Shown: piece after piece, positions 53,401 through 63,742 of the stretch
Layout of the letters: every line of letters starts with the position of its first letter
Numbering within the stretch: position 1 is the first letter of the stretch
Assembly: GCA_963717705.1 (NCBI GenBank)
Contig: CAVQWT010000002.1
Location: 620,001 to 684,000, forward strand
Direction: 5' to 3'
DNA from: CAVQWT01 sp963717705
GTDB taxonomy: Bacteria; Pseudomonadota; Gammaproteobacteria; Burkholderiales; Casimicrobiaceae
Length of the DNA stretch: 64,000 bases
Made by a program: the position numbers and the translations under genes
Notes under the pieces: model-generated
The model's database searches: none
What the model was told of the DNA's origin: nothing
What the model saw: only the letters and a program-made list of their open reading frames with translations

Positions 53401-56400
53401 TCCCGCGCAGCTGTCCGCCCTCGACCAGCCAGACCCGACCGCCGTCGGCGCGGCACAGCAGGCGCGCCCGCTCGGCCACGGCATCGAGCACCGGCTGCAC
53501 GTCGTTGGGCGATTCGCTGATGACGCGCAGGATCTCGCTGGTGGCGGTCTGCCGCTCCAGCGCCTCCTTCGTCTCGTTGAAGAGCCGCACGTTCTCGATC
53601 GCGAGCACCGCCTGGTCGCCGAAGGTCTCGCACCAGCGGCACCTTGCGCTGGGGTCGGGCCCGGCGGCTCCCAGACGACGATCGCGCCGATGGGCTCGCC
53701 GTCGCGGAGCAGCGGCACGCTGTAGATGCGCTGTATGCCTGACGTAGAAGAGGGGTCGTAGTCCGGCGCTCGTGCTCGAGCAGCTCGATGCCGATAGCGC
53801 GGCCGCTCCACCATCGACGCGCCGGCGATGGTGCCGACGGGAAATTGTGGCTCCGGGTCGACAGGCCGCCATGGTGCTGACCACTCGATCGGGCCGCCGC
53901 CGTGGCACTGCCGACGTAGCGCGCGCCGGCGTCGTAGCGGAAGGCACGCCGGCCAGGAGGCATTGCAGCAGCGCACCGGGCCAGCCCACGATCGCGTCGA
54001 ACACCGGCTGCACGTCGGTCGGCGAACTCGCTGATCACGCGCAGCACGCTGGCCGTGGCGGTCTGCTGCTCCAGCGCCTCCCGGGTCTCGTTGAACAGGC
54101 GGACGTTCTCGATGGCGATGACTGCCTGGTCGGCAAACGTGCCCAGCAGCGCCTTCTGCTGTCGCGAAATTGCCGCCCGGCAATTCGGAGATACATCGCA
54201 ATGGCGCCGATGGCCACCCCGTCACGCAAGAGCGGTGCAGAAGCGGCCGCGCGAAACGCGAGTCGGGCGGCGTTCTTCCGGGCTCGGGGGTCGTCATCGG
54301 GAGTATAGGTGCCCGCAGACGGGTTCAGTGACCCGGCACTCCCGCGAATGGCCCGGCCGACGAGGGTGGCCCGGTCGACCGGCAGCAGGTCCGCGCCGTG
54401 GAACTCGGCGCCCGGCGCGTAACTCGTCGCCTTCCGGCGAAGCCCGTCGCCGTCGACCGTGCGAAACGCCGCCTTGCGGCCGAACAGCTGCGCTGCCGCT
54501 CTGCACGATGGTGTCGAACACCGGCTGCATGTCGGTCGGCGAGCCGCTGATGACGCTGCAACACCTCGGCCGTCGCCGTCTGCCGCTCCAGCGCCTCGCG
54601 CGTCTCGTTGAACAGCCGCACGTTCTCGATCGCGATCACCGCCTGGTCGGCGAAGGTCTGCAGCAGCTCGATCTGGTGGGGCGTGAACTCGCCGGCCTCG
54701 ACGCGGGTGACGCTGATCATGCCGATGGCCAAGCCCTCGCGCACCAGCGGCACGTTGGTCACCGCATGGAAGCCGCGAACCCGGGCCAGCTCCCTGTGTT
54801 CCTCGGTCGCACGCGGGTCGGTCAGGACGTCTGCCATCTGGATGGGCAGCCCGGTGCGGAGAGGGTCCATCGCGAACGCGTCGCCTACGACCAGGCCGTC
54901 GCTGAAGCGCTGCAGGGCCCGTGCCGCCTGTTCGCCGGTCTGCGTGAACGCCGTGAGCCGCAGCAGCTCGCCATCGAGCTGCCAGACCGTGGCCGAATAG
55001 CCGTCCACCAGGCGTTTGGCGCTGGCCACGATGGCGTCGAGCACCGGCTGCACGTCACCGGGTGACTGGGCGATGACCTTCAGGATCTCCGCGGTGGCGG
55101 TCTGCCGCTCGAGCGCTTCCCGGGTCTCGTTGAACAGCCGCACGTTCTCGATCGCGATCACGGCCTGGTCGGCGAAGGACTGCGCCAGCGCGATGTCGGG
55201 CTCGCTGAAGGCCGTGGGCGTGTCGCGTTGAAAGACGAGCACGCCCAACGGCTCCTGATCCGCGCCGCGCAGCAGCGGCAGCATCAGCGAGGAGAGGCAG
55301 CCCGAGTTGCGTTGGACCTCGCGCTCGTGTTCGTTCAGCTCCAGCTTGGACCAGTCGGGCAGGTGCAGGGGCAACCTCGACGCAAAGGCGCGCGAAGGGA
55401 AATTGTGCGCCGGGTCGAGCGGGATTCGTCCGAAGAACCCCGGCAAGACACCTTCTGCCGTGGCGTGACGCAACGCAATCAGCACGTCACCCTCGCGGCG
55501 CAGGAAGGCCGTGCGGTAGCAGCCAAGCAGCCGCCGCGCCGTGGCGACGATGACATCGGCCACCGGCATCACGTCGGTCGGCGATTGGCTGATGACGCGC
55601 AGGATGTCGGCGCTGGCGGTCTGGCGTTGCAGCGCAGCCTGGGTCTGGTCGAACAGGCGTGCGTTGTTCAGCGCGATCACCGCCTGCTGCGACAAGCCTT
55701 CGAGGAAGCCAAGTTCGCGCGCCTCGAACGGGCTGCCGCCGCTGCGCCACACGGCCATCGCGCCCTGCACTTGCTCGCCGGACTTCAGCGGCACGACCAT
55801 CAGGCGCTCGTCGTGCTGCAGCGGCGTGCCCGGGATCGGGATCGCACGCGCATCGGCCGCGCTGTCGTTGACGAACTCGGGCTGGCCGCTGGCGATCAGG
55901 CTGCCGATGATGCCACGCCCCGGATCGACGGCCGTGGCCTTGAGCGTGTCGGCCAGGTCGCCCAGCGCCACGATCGCGCGGAAGCGCTGGCCGTCCGCGT
56001 CGGGCAGGAAGATGGCGCTGTTCTGCGCCGCCAGCAGCTCCTTGGCGTGCGCGGCGATGCGGTCCATCACCGTCGCCAGGTCGAGCGTCGATGACAGGTC
56101 GCGGCCGACCTCGGACAGCGCCGTCGATTCGCGCTCGCGGCGCCCGGTCTCCTGCAACAGCCGCTGCGTCTCGTCGAACAGGCGCGCGTTCTCCAGCGCC
56201 GTGCCCATGCTCGCGACCACCGTGCCGAGGAGCCGCACCGCGTCCGGCCCGAAGGCGTTCTCGCGCTCGTAGTCTTCGAGCACCACGCTGCCGAGCACCC
56301 GGTCGCCGCCGATGATCGGCATGCACAGCGCCGACAGGCACTCTGGTCGGTGCCCTCCAGCGCATGCATCCCGATCGCGATCGACTCGGCGCGGTTGTGG

Positions 56401-57866
56401 ACGAGCAGCGTCTCGCGCCCGTCGAACAGCCGCTCCCATACTTCGCCAGGCTTGACCGTGTAGGGCTCGTGGTGGTGGCGCACGCCGTGCTCGAACACGT
56501 AGCTCCAGTGCCCCTGCCGGCGCTCGGCGTCCCACCACCAGATGCCGATGTCGCCGGTGGCGAAGACTTCGCGCAGCTTGTCGCCGACGAGGTCGATGAT
56601 CGCCTGCAGGTCGAGCTCGGCGGCGATGCCCTGCTGGACGCTCGCGATCACCGCGAGTTCGGCGTTGCGCTGCTCGGTCTCCTTGAGAAGCCGCTGCGTC
56701 TCGTCGAACAGGCGGGCGTTCTCCAGGGCGGTGCCCATGGTGGCGCCGATGGTGGTCAGCACCCGCAGGTCGGCCTCGCCGTAAGCGTGCTCGCGCTGGT
56801 GATTCTCGATCACGATCATGCCCAGCACGCGCTGCGTGCCGCGGATCGGCGCCCCGATGATCGACAGGCACCAGTCGGTGCCCGGTTGCGGACCCGCGAT
56901 GCCAGCGGCCACCTGCTCCTCGTGCGAGCCGAAGTACGCGCCGACGCCTTCGTGCAGCAGCCGCCTCGTGGACGCGTTGGTGGCGCCGACCGGGCGCGGC
57001 GGGCCCTTCGGAAGATGCTCGCCGTGCTCGACGACGTACACCACGTCGATCGTGTCGGCGTCCGGGTCCCACCAGCGGATGCTCAGGTCCTCGCTGCCGA
57101 ACACCTCGCGCAGCTTGTCGCCGACCAGGTCGACGATGCCCTGGAAGTCCAGCTTGGCCGCCATGCCCTGCTGGATGCTGTTGATCAGCGCCAGCTCGCG
57201 CGCGCGCTGCTCGCTTTGCTCGAACAGGTGCTGCGTCTGGTCGAACAGGCGGGCGTTCTCCAGCGCGACACCGATGCTGGCCGCCGCGGTCTGGAGCAGC
57301 CGGACCTCGGCTTCGCCGAAAGCATGCTCGTGCTCGTAGTTCTCCACCAGGATCGAGCCCCGCAGGCGGTCGCTGACGAAAATCGGGACGAGCGCGCACG
57401 CCAGGCTGCAATCGTTGCCGGGAATCGTGGCGACGCCCATCGCCTCGGCGTCGGTTCTGGTATTGAAGACGACGGGCTCACGCGTCTTCAGTTTCGCGAT
57501 CAGCGGGCCGTCATCGCGCAGGGGCAACGGCGCCGGGCGGATCCGCACTCCGTGCTCGTACTCGTACGGAAATTGGACCACGCCGGCCTTCTCGTCCACC
57601 CAGCGGATGCCCATGTCGCCGGTCGCAAACACCTCGCGCAGCTTGTCGCCGACCAGGTCGTAGATCGCCTGCATCCCCAACCGGGAGGCCAGCGCGTCCT
57701 GCACGCTGCTGACGATGGCGAGCTCGATCGCCGGGTCATGGCCGCCGGCCGTGGCGTGCCTGGCGACGCGCCCGTCGACTCCGGCGGGGGCCGCCGCGGC
57801 GGCCGGCGCGGCGGCCCGCGCGGTACGCCCGGCCCGCGGCTTCCTCTTGTTCGTTGCTTCGGGCAT
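50432..57866 (-). pseudogene. Giant hybrid histidine kinase with about eleven GAF domains (frameshifted as given)
   Basis: Starting MPEATNKRKPRAGRT (ATG 57866), the predicted product of about 2,480 residues has roughly eleven tandem GAF domains. It then has HisKA (SSFLATMSHEIRTPMNAVIG, phospho-His), HATPase (N box NLLANAVKF; G2 GTGLGLAISRR), and two REC domains with receiver aspartates in AILDMHMPEMDG and VLMDVQMPEMDG. The first three GAFs share LVGDKLREVFATGD, the later ones share FADQAVIAIENVRLFNE. The frame is broken: one base seems missing near 56342, one extra near 54556, and at least four more changes occur between 53600 and 54500 across GAF7-GAF8. Everything before 56345 and after 53600 reads cleanly. 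The protein has no obvious TM helix. If the frameshifts are errors, it is a cytoplasmic multi-input sensor feeding the Hpt and REC-cyclase. Confidence 0.8.
52023..55656 (-). repeat. Tandem GAF-encoding units of about 0.52 kb
   Basis: The linker motif TTGAACAG and flanking sequence (the F-A-D-Q-A-V-I-A-I-E-N-V-R-L-F-N-E linker) recurs at 52023, 52533, 53061, 53577 (one base changed), 54091, 54608, 55130 and, diverged, 55649. Spacings are 510-528 bp. These are duplicated GAF-plus-linker units. The spacing stays regular through the frameshifted zone, so only small indels, not large deletions, disturb it. Confidence 0.85.
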
Positions 57867-58105
57867 CGGCTGCTCGAAATCTCCATGCGGCTGCGAGCCT
57901 CCGCGACGACCGGCGTCGTCCGGGGCCGATCGACCGCGCGCCGGAACGGGGCGGCGCAGGGCCGGGCGGAGGAAGAGGCGGTAGTCTACCGGCAGCTTTC
58001 GGCCCATGGCGAGTTCCCGGCGGCGGCGCCCGCGGGATTCGCGCGTATCATCGCTCGCCTCGTCGATGCGGCGCGCGGCCGGGGCCGGGCGCGGAGGAGA
58101 GAACC

Positions 58106-58570
58106 GTGAAACGATACGCCGACCTGCTTGCCGACGCGCTGCGGCGCGTGCCGGAAATCCAGCCCTGGGATCTGCGCGAGCAGCTCGCGCGCGACCGGCC
58201 GCCGCTGGTGCTCGATGTGCGCGAACCCGGGGAATTCGCGCGGGCGCGGATTCCCGGCTCGATCAACGTGCCGCGCGGCGTGCTGGAGCAGGCCTGCGAG
58301 TGGGACTACGAGGAAACCGTCCCCGACCTGGCGGGGCGGCGCGTGCAGTCCGTCGTCGTGGTGTGCCGCTCGGGCAACCGCTCGGTCCTCGCCGCCGACG
58401 TGCTGCAGCAGATGGGCATTGCCGATGCGGTGTCGCTGAAGACCGGCGTGCGCGGCTGGAACGACTTCGAGCAGCCGCTGGTCGACGGCGCGGGGCGCGC
58501 GATCGACCCGGACGAGGCGGAGCGCCTGCTGGCGCCGAGGGTGCGCCCGGAGCAGCGGCGCCCGGCCTGA
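58106..58570 (+). CDS. Rhodanese-domain protein
   Basis: A 154-residue single-domain sulfurtransferase-like protein with GTG start at 58106 after GGAGGAG. The domain begins near residue 30 with PLVLDVREPGEFARARIPGSINVPRG. The active loop is VVVCRSGNRSV with catalytic cysteine, followed by LKTGVRGWNDFEQP. Six-residue active loops act as sulfurtransferases; physiological donor and acceptor are unknown. It is divergent from the giant kinase gene. Confidence 0.9.
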   Translation: MKRYADLLADALRRVPEIQPWDLREQLARDRPPLVLDVREPGEFARARIPGSINVPRGVLEQACEWDYEETVPDLAGRRVQSVVVVCRSGNRSVLAADVLQQMGIADAVSLKTGVRGWNDFEQPLVDGAGRAIDPDEAERLLAPRVRPEQRRPA

Positions 58571-58589
58571 GACTGGCGGCGCAGCCAGT

Positions 58590-59651
58590 TCACGCGCCGC
58601 CGCGCCCGCCGTCCACGTCGTCGATCCGGCCGTCGGCGTGGCGGGCGAAGCGCCCGCGGTCCCGGGCGTGGACGGGACCGTTGCTCGGCCACGGCCAGCC
58701 GCCGAACTGGGTGCGCTGGTAGTCGAGCAGCGCCTGCTGGATCTCGGCGCGGGTGTTCATCACGAACGGCCCGTACTGGACCACGGGCTCGGCGATGGGC
58801 CGGCCCTGCAGCAGCAGCAGCTCCGCGCCGTCCGGACCCGCTTCCAGTGCAACGTCCGCCGCCGCGTCGAGCACGACGCGGGCGTGCGCCTGCAGCCTGC
58901 GCCCGGCGACCTGGAGTTCGGCGCCCCGGAAGAAATAGACCGAGCGGTTCACGCCGGCGGCGGCGCGCGGCAGCGTGAAGCGCGCATGCGGCGCCATGCG
59001 CAGCGTCCAGATCGCGACCCCGGTGTCGTCGCGCGACGCCCACGACTTCGGCGGCGGCGCGGGTGCGCGCGCATCGGCGATCCGGCCCGCGGCGATCGTC
59101 ACCTCGGTCTCGCGCCCGTCGGCGTCGCGCCACGAGTGCCTGGGCACCGCGTCACGCCAGAGCATCGTGAAATGCGGGTCGGCGAACTTGTCGGCGGCGG
59201 GCAGGTTGAGCCAGATCTGGAACAGCTCGACGGGGTTCGCGGCAGTGCGATCGCGCAGCGGGAACATCTCCGAGTGGACGATGCCGCGGCCGGCGGTCAG
59301 CCACTGCACGTCGCCGGCGCCGAAGCGCGCGGTCGCGCCCAGCGAATCGGAATGGTCGATGAAGCCCTGCCGGACGATGGTGACCGTCTCGAAGCCGCGG
59401 TGCGGGTGCTGCGGGAAGCCCGGCACGACGTCGCCGTGGTACATCCGCCAGCCGTCCCTGCCCTCGAAGTCCTGGCCGATGCTGCGGCCCGCGAGCGACG
59501 CGTCCGGGCCCATCGCTTCGTTGCCCCGCGGATACGCGTCGTCGTGGTGGACGCAGAACAGGAACGGGTCGTCGGTGGCCCAGGGAAAGCCCAGCGGCGT
59601 CACGGCGAGCACGGCGGCCGATCCGGGCGGTTTCTGTGGGGTGGCATCCAT
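58590..59651 (-). CDS. Pirin family protein
   Basis: A 353-residue bicupin. The N-terminal cupin metal ligands are seen in FPQHPHRGFETVT and in the later HSEMFP segment. The second cupin covers about residues 230-330. Length and blocks (GRDGWRMYHGD, ELFQIWLNLP) match pirins. Bacterial pirins may oxidise flavonoids (quercetinase) or bind partner proteins; the role here is not deducible. ATG 59651 was chosen; an upstream in-frame ATG adds six residues. Confidence 0.93.
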   Translation of the reverse strand: MDATPQKPPGSAAVLAVTPLGFPWATDDPFLFCVHHDDAYPRGNEAMGPDASLAGRSIGQDFEGRDGWRMYHGDVVPGFPQHPHRGFETVTIVRQGFIDHSDSLGATARFGAGDVQWLTAGRGIVHSEMFPLRDRTAANPVELFQIWLNLPAADKFADPHFTMLWRDAVPRHSWRDADGRETEVTIAAGRIADARAPAPPPKSWASRDDTGVAIWTLRMAPHARFTLPRAAAGVNRSVYFFRGAELQVAGRRLQAHARVVLDAAADVALEAGPDGAELLLLQGRPIAEPVVQYGPFVMNTRAEIQQALLDYQRTQFGGWPWPSNGPVHARDRGRFARHADGRIDDVDGGRGGA

Positions 59652-59717
59652 GGCGGCCAAGCTTAGCACCCGGCCGCCGCGCCTTCGACGGGCGCGCGCC
59701 GCGGCGCGCCGCGACGA

Positions 59718-60632
59718 TCAGGCCGGCGTCGCGTCGACGCGGATCAGCGCCTGCAGGCGATGCTCGCCGCCCGGCGGCAGCGTCAGCGCGTCGTCGAGGA
59801 CGTTCGCGGTCTCGACGCAGATCATCGACGGCCATTCGTCGTCGCCGAAGTCCGGCATGGCCCTGGCCTTCGCGATCCACGGATTCCACACCACGGTCGA
59901 TCGCGAGCCCGTCTTCGCGATCTCGATCCGGCGTCGCAGCGCCGCGTCGACGATCGTGGTCGCGGCCGCGGTGTCGAGGTAGACGCGGTCCGTCTCGCCG
60001 GCGAAGCGGATCGGCGCCGCGTCCTGGACGAAGCGCTCGCCGCCGCGCATCTTGTCGACGAAGGTCGCGCCGGCGAGCCCCTCGACGGCGACCTGCCGGA
60101 TGTCGCCCACCGCGAAGTACGTGTGCAGCGCTTCCTGGACGACGCAGGGCGTGTCGCCGACGTTGCGGATCGCGAGCTCCAGCGCGAGCTGCCGGCCGAA
60201 CGTCGCCGTGAACGTCAGCAGGCAGCGATGCGGCCACCGGTGCGGCTGGCCGGCGTCGGTGCGCAGCGACAGCGTCACCGCCACGGCGCCGCCCTGCGGG
60301 CCGTCGTCGCGCTCGACGCGGTCGAGCGTCCACGCCGACAGCCGCGCGAAGCCGTGCGGCGGCTGCGCCGGATCCGACGGATGCGGCCCGAACCACGGAA
60401 AGCAGATGGGAACCCCGCCCCGGATCGGCTTGCCCGGTTCGAACGCGCTGCGCCCGCTCATCCACACGACGGGCGCGCTGCCGCGGGGCTGCCAGCCGGT
60501 GACGTGCGCGCCGTGGAGGTGGATCTCGCCGGTGCACGCCTCGGTGTCGACGAACAGGCAGTCCAGTCCGCCGCGGCCGGGCCGCAGGGTGGCGCCGGGA
60601 GGGAGCGGATTCGGAAGGTTGGTCATGGTCAT
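59718..60632 (-). CDS. D-hexose-6-phosphate mutarotase (YeaD type)
   Basis: A 304-residue aldose-1-epimerase-fold protein. Blocks typical of YeaD are PVVWMSGRSAFEPGKPIRGGVPICFPWFG, PPHGFAR, EALHTYFAVGDI with the catalytic His, and the general-base region VVWNPWIAKARAMPDFGDDEWPSMICVE. It interconverts alpha and beta anomers of hexose-6-phosphates in the cytoplasm. The start at 60632 is an ATG followed six bases later by another in-frame ATG; either is possible. Confidence 0.92.
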   Translation of the reverse strand: MTMTNLPNPLPPGATLRPGRGGLDCLFVDTEACTGEIHLHGAHVTGWQPRGSAPVVWMSGRSAFEPGKPIRGGVPICFPWFGPHPSDPAQPPHGFARLSAWTLDRVERDDGPQGGAVAVTLSLRTDAGQPHRWPHRCLLTFTATFGRQLALELAIRNVGDTPCVVQEALHTYFAVGDIRQVAVEGLAGATFVDKMRGGERFVQDAAPIRFAGETDRVYLDTAAATTIVDAALRRRIEIAKTGSRSTVVWNPWIAKARAMPDFGDDEWPSMICVETANVLDDALTLPPGGEHRLQALIRVDATPA

Positions 60633-60792
60633 GGTGTGTGGCCCGATTATCTCAGAGGGTCGACGACGCGCTTGCGCATCGCGAACTCGATTGTCATGCG
60701 ATTTCGAAAGCTGCACACTCCCGCGATGCATCCGACAGGCAGCATGGGCGCTCGCGCCGAGCTGTCGACGACCGAGTCTCTTCGCCCGCCGG

Positions 60793-61170
60793 TCAGATCC
60801 CCATCTCCTTGAACATCTCGCGCGCGCTGCGGAAGCTGTCGATCGCCGCCGGCACGCCGCAGTAGACCGCGGTCTGCAGGAAGACCTCCCGGATCTCGTC
60901 CTTGGTCACGCCGTTGTTGATCGCGCCGCGCACGTGGAGCTTGAGTTCGTGCGGGCGGTTGAGCGCGGTTATCATCGCCAGGTTGAGCAGGCTGCGCGTG
61001 CGGCGGTCGAGCCCCGGGCGGTTCCAGACGTCCCCCCAGCAGTACTGGGTGACGAGTTCCTGCATCGGCATGCCGAAGTCGTCGGCGTTGCGGATCGAGG
61101 CGTCGACGTACTCGGCGCCGAGCACTTCGCGACGCGTTTCGAGTCCCTTGTCGAAGAGTTCCCTGTTCAT
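60793..61170 (-). CDS. Carboxymuconolactone decarboxylase-like protein
   Basis: A 125-residue protein starting MNRELFDKGLETRREVLG. It has the CMD/AhpD helical fold with the block LNLAMITALNRPHELKLHVRGAINNGVTKDEIREVFLQTAVYCGVPAAIDSF, matching PcaC (4-carboxymuconolactone decarboxylase). No other pca gene is present, so the substrate is uncertain. AAGGA lies 6 bp upstream of the ATG. The start codon shares CATG (61168-61171) with the divergently transcribed protease. Confidence 0.87.
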   Translation of the reverse strand: MNRELFDKGLETRREVLGAEYVDASIRNADDFGMPMQELVTQYCWGDVWNRPGLDRRTRSLLNLAMITALNRPHELKLHVRGAINNGVTKDEIREVFLQTAVYCGVPAAIDSFRSAREMFKEMGI

Positions 61171-62026
61171 GCGAAGTCCTTGGTGGCGGTCGGGGGGTGC
61201 GAATGCCGCAGCCGCGGCCATCGCCTTGTGGCTCGTCGCAGCGGCAGCGGCAGCCAACGTGTTCGTCGAGGATCGCCGCGAGCAGCGCGACGGCCGCCTC
61301 CCGATCTTCCGGTCCGTCGGCATGCTTGTCCACCCCCGGACCGGCGGCGGAGGGACGGCGTTCCTGGTCAGCCGTTGCCACGTCGTGACCGCGTACCACG
61401 TCGCCTTCATGAAGCGGCGCGATCCCGTCACCGGTCGCGTCGAGACGTTCCCCGGCAAGGTCGGCCACGCCGCCGAGTTCGTCGTCGGTCCGCTGCCGGA
61501 GGCGCCGGGAACGTTCGGCGCCCGCGCGCGCGCCACGGTCGTCGGGTTCGGCCGCTTTTCCGACGGCAGCTTCGAGGGCATGGCCGGGGACTGGGCGATC
61601 CTGCGGCTGGACCCATGCCTGGGCCGGGAATTCGGCTTCCTGAAGTACGCCCGGCCCGCCGTCGACCGTCCGCTGCCGACCGGCGCTTTGATGACGATCG
61701 GTTTCCCCCGGTCGCGGATCGGGCAGCGCGGGGTTACCGTCGAAACCGGCTGCAGCGCCCGGGATCACGGGCCGGTGGACGGACTTCTGGGCGTGGACTG
61801 CGCGTTCGAAGTCGGCATGTCGGGCGGGCCGGTCCTCGAGCGGCAGGCCGACGGCAGCTGGCTGGTGGTCGGGCTGATCCAGCAATCGATGGGGGCCGCC
61901 GACCGCGTGCTGCCGACGTATTCGATGGCGCACCGCAACCAGGTGGTCCGGGTTTCCGCCTTCCGCGAGGCGCTCGAGCGGGCGCTCCGGGCGGAAGGCC
62001 GGCGGGCCCTGGCCGGGCCGCGATAA
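61169..62026 (+). CDS. Secreted trypsin-like serine protease
   Basis: A 285-residue chymotrypsin-fold protease. From ATG 61169 the N-terminus is MRSPWWRSGG followed by an Ala-rich hydrophobic core, a plausible signal peptide ending near residue 34. The catalytic triad is His in VVTAYHVAF, Asp in AGDWAILRLD and Ser in VGMSGGPVLE. The histidine motif lacks the usual TAAHC. It probably acts in the periplasm or outside. Because the start lies in the opposite gene's start codon, promoter and leader must lie within the decarboxylase-like gene. Confidence 0.8.
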   Translation: MRSPWWRSGGANAAAAAIALWLVAAAAAANVFVEDRREQRDGRLPIFRSVGMLVHPRTGGGGTAFLVSRCHVVTAYHVAFMKRRDPVTGRVETFPGKVGHAAEFVVGPLPEAPGTFGARARATVVGFGRFSDGSFEGMAGDWAILRLDPCLGREFGFLKYARPAVDRPLPTGALMTIGFPRSRIGQRGVTVETGCSARDHGPVDGLLGVDCAFEVGMSGGPVLERQADGSWLVVGLIQQSMGAADRVLPTYSMAHRNQVVRVSAFREALERALRAEGRRALAGPR

Positions 62027-62094
62027 CCCGCGCACGCGGTGCCGCGGGAGTGCGTTCGGTCCGCCGCCGCCGGCTGTGGCATCATTCCATCAAC

Positions 62095-63586
62095 ATGCGC
62101 CAGCTCAACAGGAACGACGCGCTCTTCCTCGCCACGGAGAGCGCCCACGCGAACTCGAACGTCAGCCTCATCCAGATCTACGACCCGTCGACGGCGCCCG
62201 GCGGCCGGCTCCGGTTCAAGAGCGTCCTCGCGCTGGTGGAAAGCCGGCTGCATCGCTCGCCGATCTTCCGGCAGAAGCTGCGCCAGGTGCCGTTCGGGTT
62301 CGACGACCCGTACTGGATCGAGGACGAGAACTTCGACCTCGAGTACCACGTCCGCAACATCGCCCTGCCGAAGCCCGGCGACTGGCGCCAGTTCTGCATC
62401 CAGGCGTCGCGCATCCACGCGCGCCCGCTCGACCTCAACCGGCCACTGTGGGAGATCTACGTCATCGAGGGCCTCGACAGCCTCCTCGACCTGCCGAAGG
62501 ACAGCTTCGCGCTGCTGACCAAGCTCCACCACGCCGCGATCGACGTCGAGCAGGGCACCGAGATCATCACGCTGCTGCACGACACGACGCCGCATCCGCC
62601 CAGGGCCGAGCCGCCGGCGCCGTGGTTTCCCGAATCGCCGCCGAACAACCTCGAGCTCGTCTGCCGCGGCGCCCTCCACACGGCGACGTCGCCGACACGG
62701 CTCGCGCGCCCGGTCCTCAAGGCCTTCGCTCGCGTCGTGCCGACGGCCCGCGCGTTCGCGACCGAGCTGCTGCAGCGGCAGGACGCGGTCCCGATGACGC
62801 GCTTCAACACCGTCGTGTCGCCTTACCGGGTGTTCGAGACGCGACGATTCCTGCTCGACGAGTTCCGCGAGATCCGCCGGCTCGTCCCCGGCGCGACGGT
62901 CAACGACGCCGTGCTCGCGGTGTGCGCCGGGGGGCTGCGCCGCTACCTCGAGGCGAACGACGAGCTGCCCGACCGCGACCTCACGGCGATGACCCCCGTC
63001 TACGTGCGGGATGGCGACGGCAAGCCGCAGGTCGAGTGGCTCAACGTCCACCTCGGCGCCACCACCGCGGACCCGGTCCGGCGGCTCGCCCTGATCAAGG
63101 CGCAGACGGCGGCGTCCGAGCTCGTGTCGCGCGCGATCGGCGCGCGCGAGCTCACCGACATCGGCACGCACGCCCCGGCCTCCACGCTGGCGCTCACCGG
63201 CAAGATGCTCGGCCGCGCGCTGCTCGGCGCGGGTCGCCGCGCGCCGCCCGCGAACTGCGCGATCACCAACGTGCCCGGCCCGACGGTCGCCGCTGTACCT
63301 CGACGGCGCGCGGATGACCTACTTTTCCGCGATCATGCCGATCAACGACGGCCTCGGCCTGGTGTTCGCGATCACGAGCTACGACGGCAAGATCATCGTG
63401 TCGCCGACGTCGTGCCGCGAGCAGATGCCCGACCCGGAAGTCTTTGCGCAGTGCCTGCGCGACTGCTTCCAGGAGTACGTGGCCATCGCGCGGGCACGGA
63501 CCAAGGCCCGGGCGAAGGCGCCGGCCCGGCCCAAGGTCAGGGCGGCGCGAACCCCGAGGTCATCAGCCGGTACAGCCGCCCGGTGA
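62095..63586 (+). pseudogene. WS/DGAT-family acyltransferase with one frameshift
   Basis: The 5' 80% reads cleanly: MRQLNRNDALFLATESAHA, then PLWEIYVIEGLD, TKLHHAAIDVEQGTE (HHxxxD catalytic motif), VNDAVLAVCAGG and NCAITNVPGP. Near 63285-63293 one base seems extra (or two missing); the rest, LYLDGARMTYFSAIMPINDGLGLVFAITSYDGKIIVSPTSCR, is in the next frame to a stop at 63586. The family synthesises wax esters and triacylglycerol from acyl-CoA. The C-terminal tail is Lys/Ala/Arg rich. Confidence 0.82.
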
Positions 63587-63712
63587 CGCCCGCCGGCTGT
63601 GCGCGAGGCCGCCGCGCTGGCAGCGCGCTCGAACATCGAGGCCGTCGGCAGCCTCGCATGGTTGACACCCCTCACGCAGGTACCCGGCACTGACGCGCCT
63701 CTCCGGGTGGCC

Positions 63713-63728
63713 CCGGCGCCAGCGCCGG
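63713..63728. terminator. Hairpin between convergent acyltransferase and SHOCT genes
   Basis: CCGGCG and CGCCGG pair around CCAG, followed by TT. The site lies 127 bp after the acyltransferase stop and 15 bp from the convergent gene's stop at 63743. The stem is short. Confidence 0.35.
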
Positions 63729-63742
63729 TTAGCCGGGACCGA

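Noticed and set aside
50423..53725. An 1,100-codon plus-strand open frame opposite the giant kinase.
   Set aside because: It reads as repetitive Leu/Val/Arg/His antisense of the GAF units. The REC, HATPase and GAF motifs are all on the minus strand.
61203..62090. A TTG start or a shorter start for the secreted protease.
   Set aside because: No start between 61172 and 61258 leaves a convincing signal peptide; ATG 61169 does, despite the overlap with the opposite gene.
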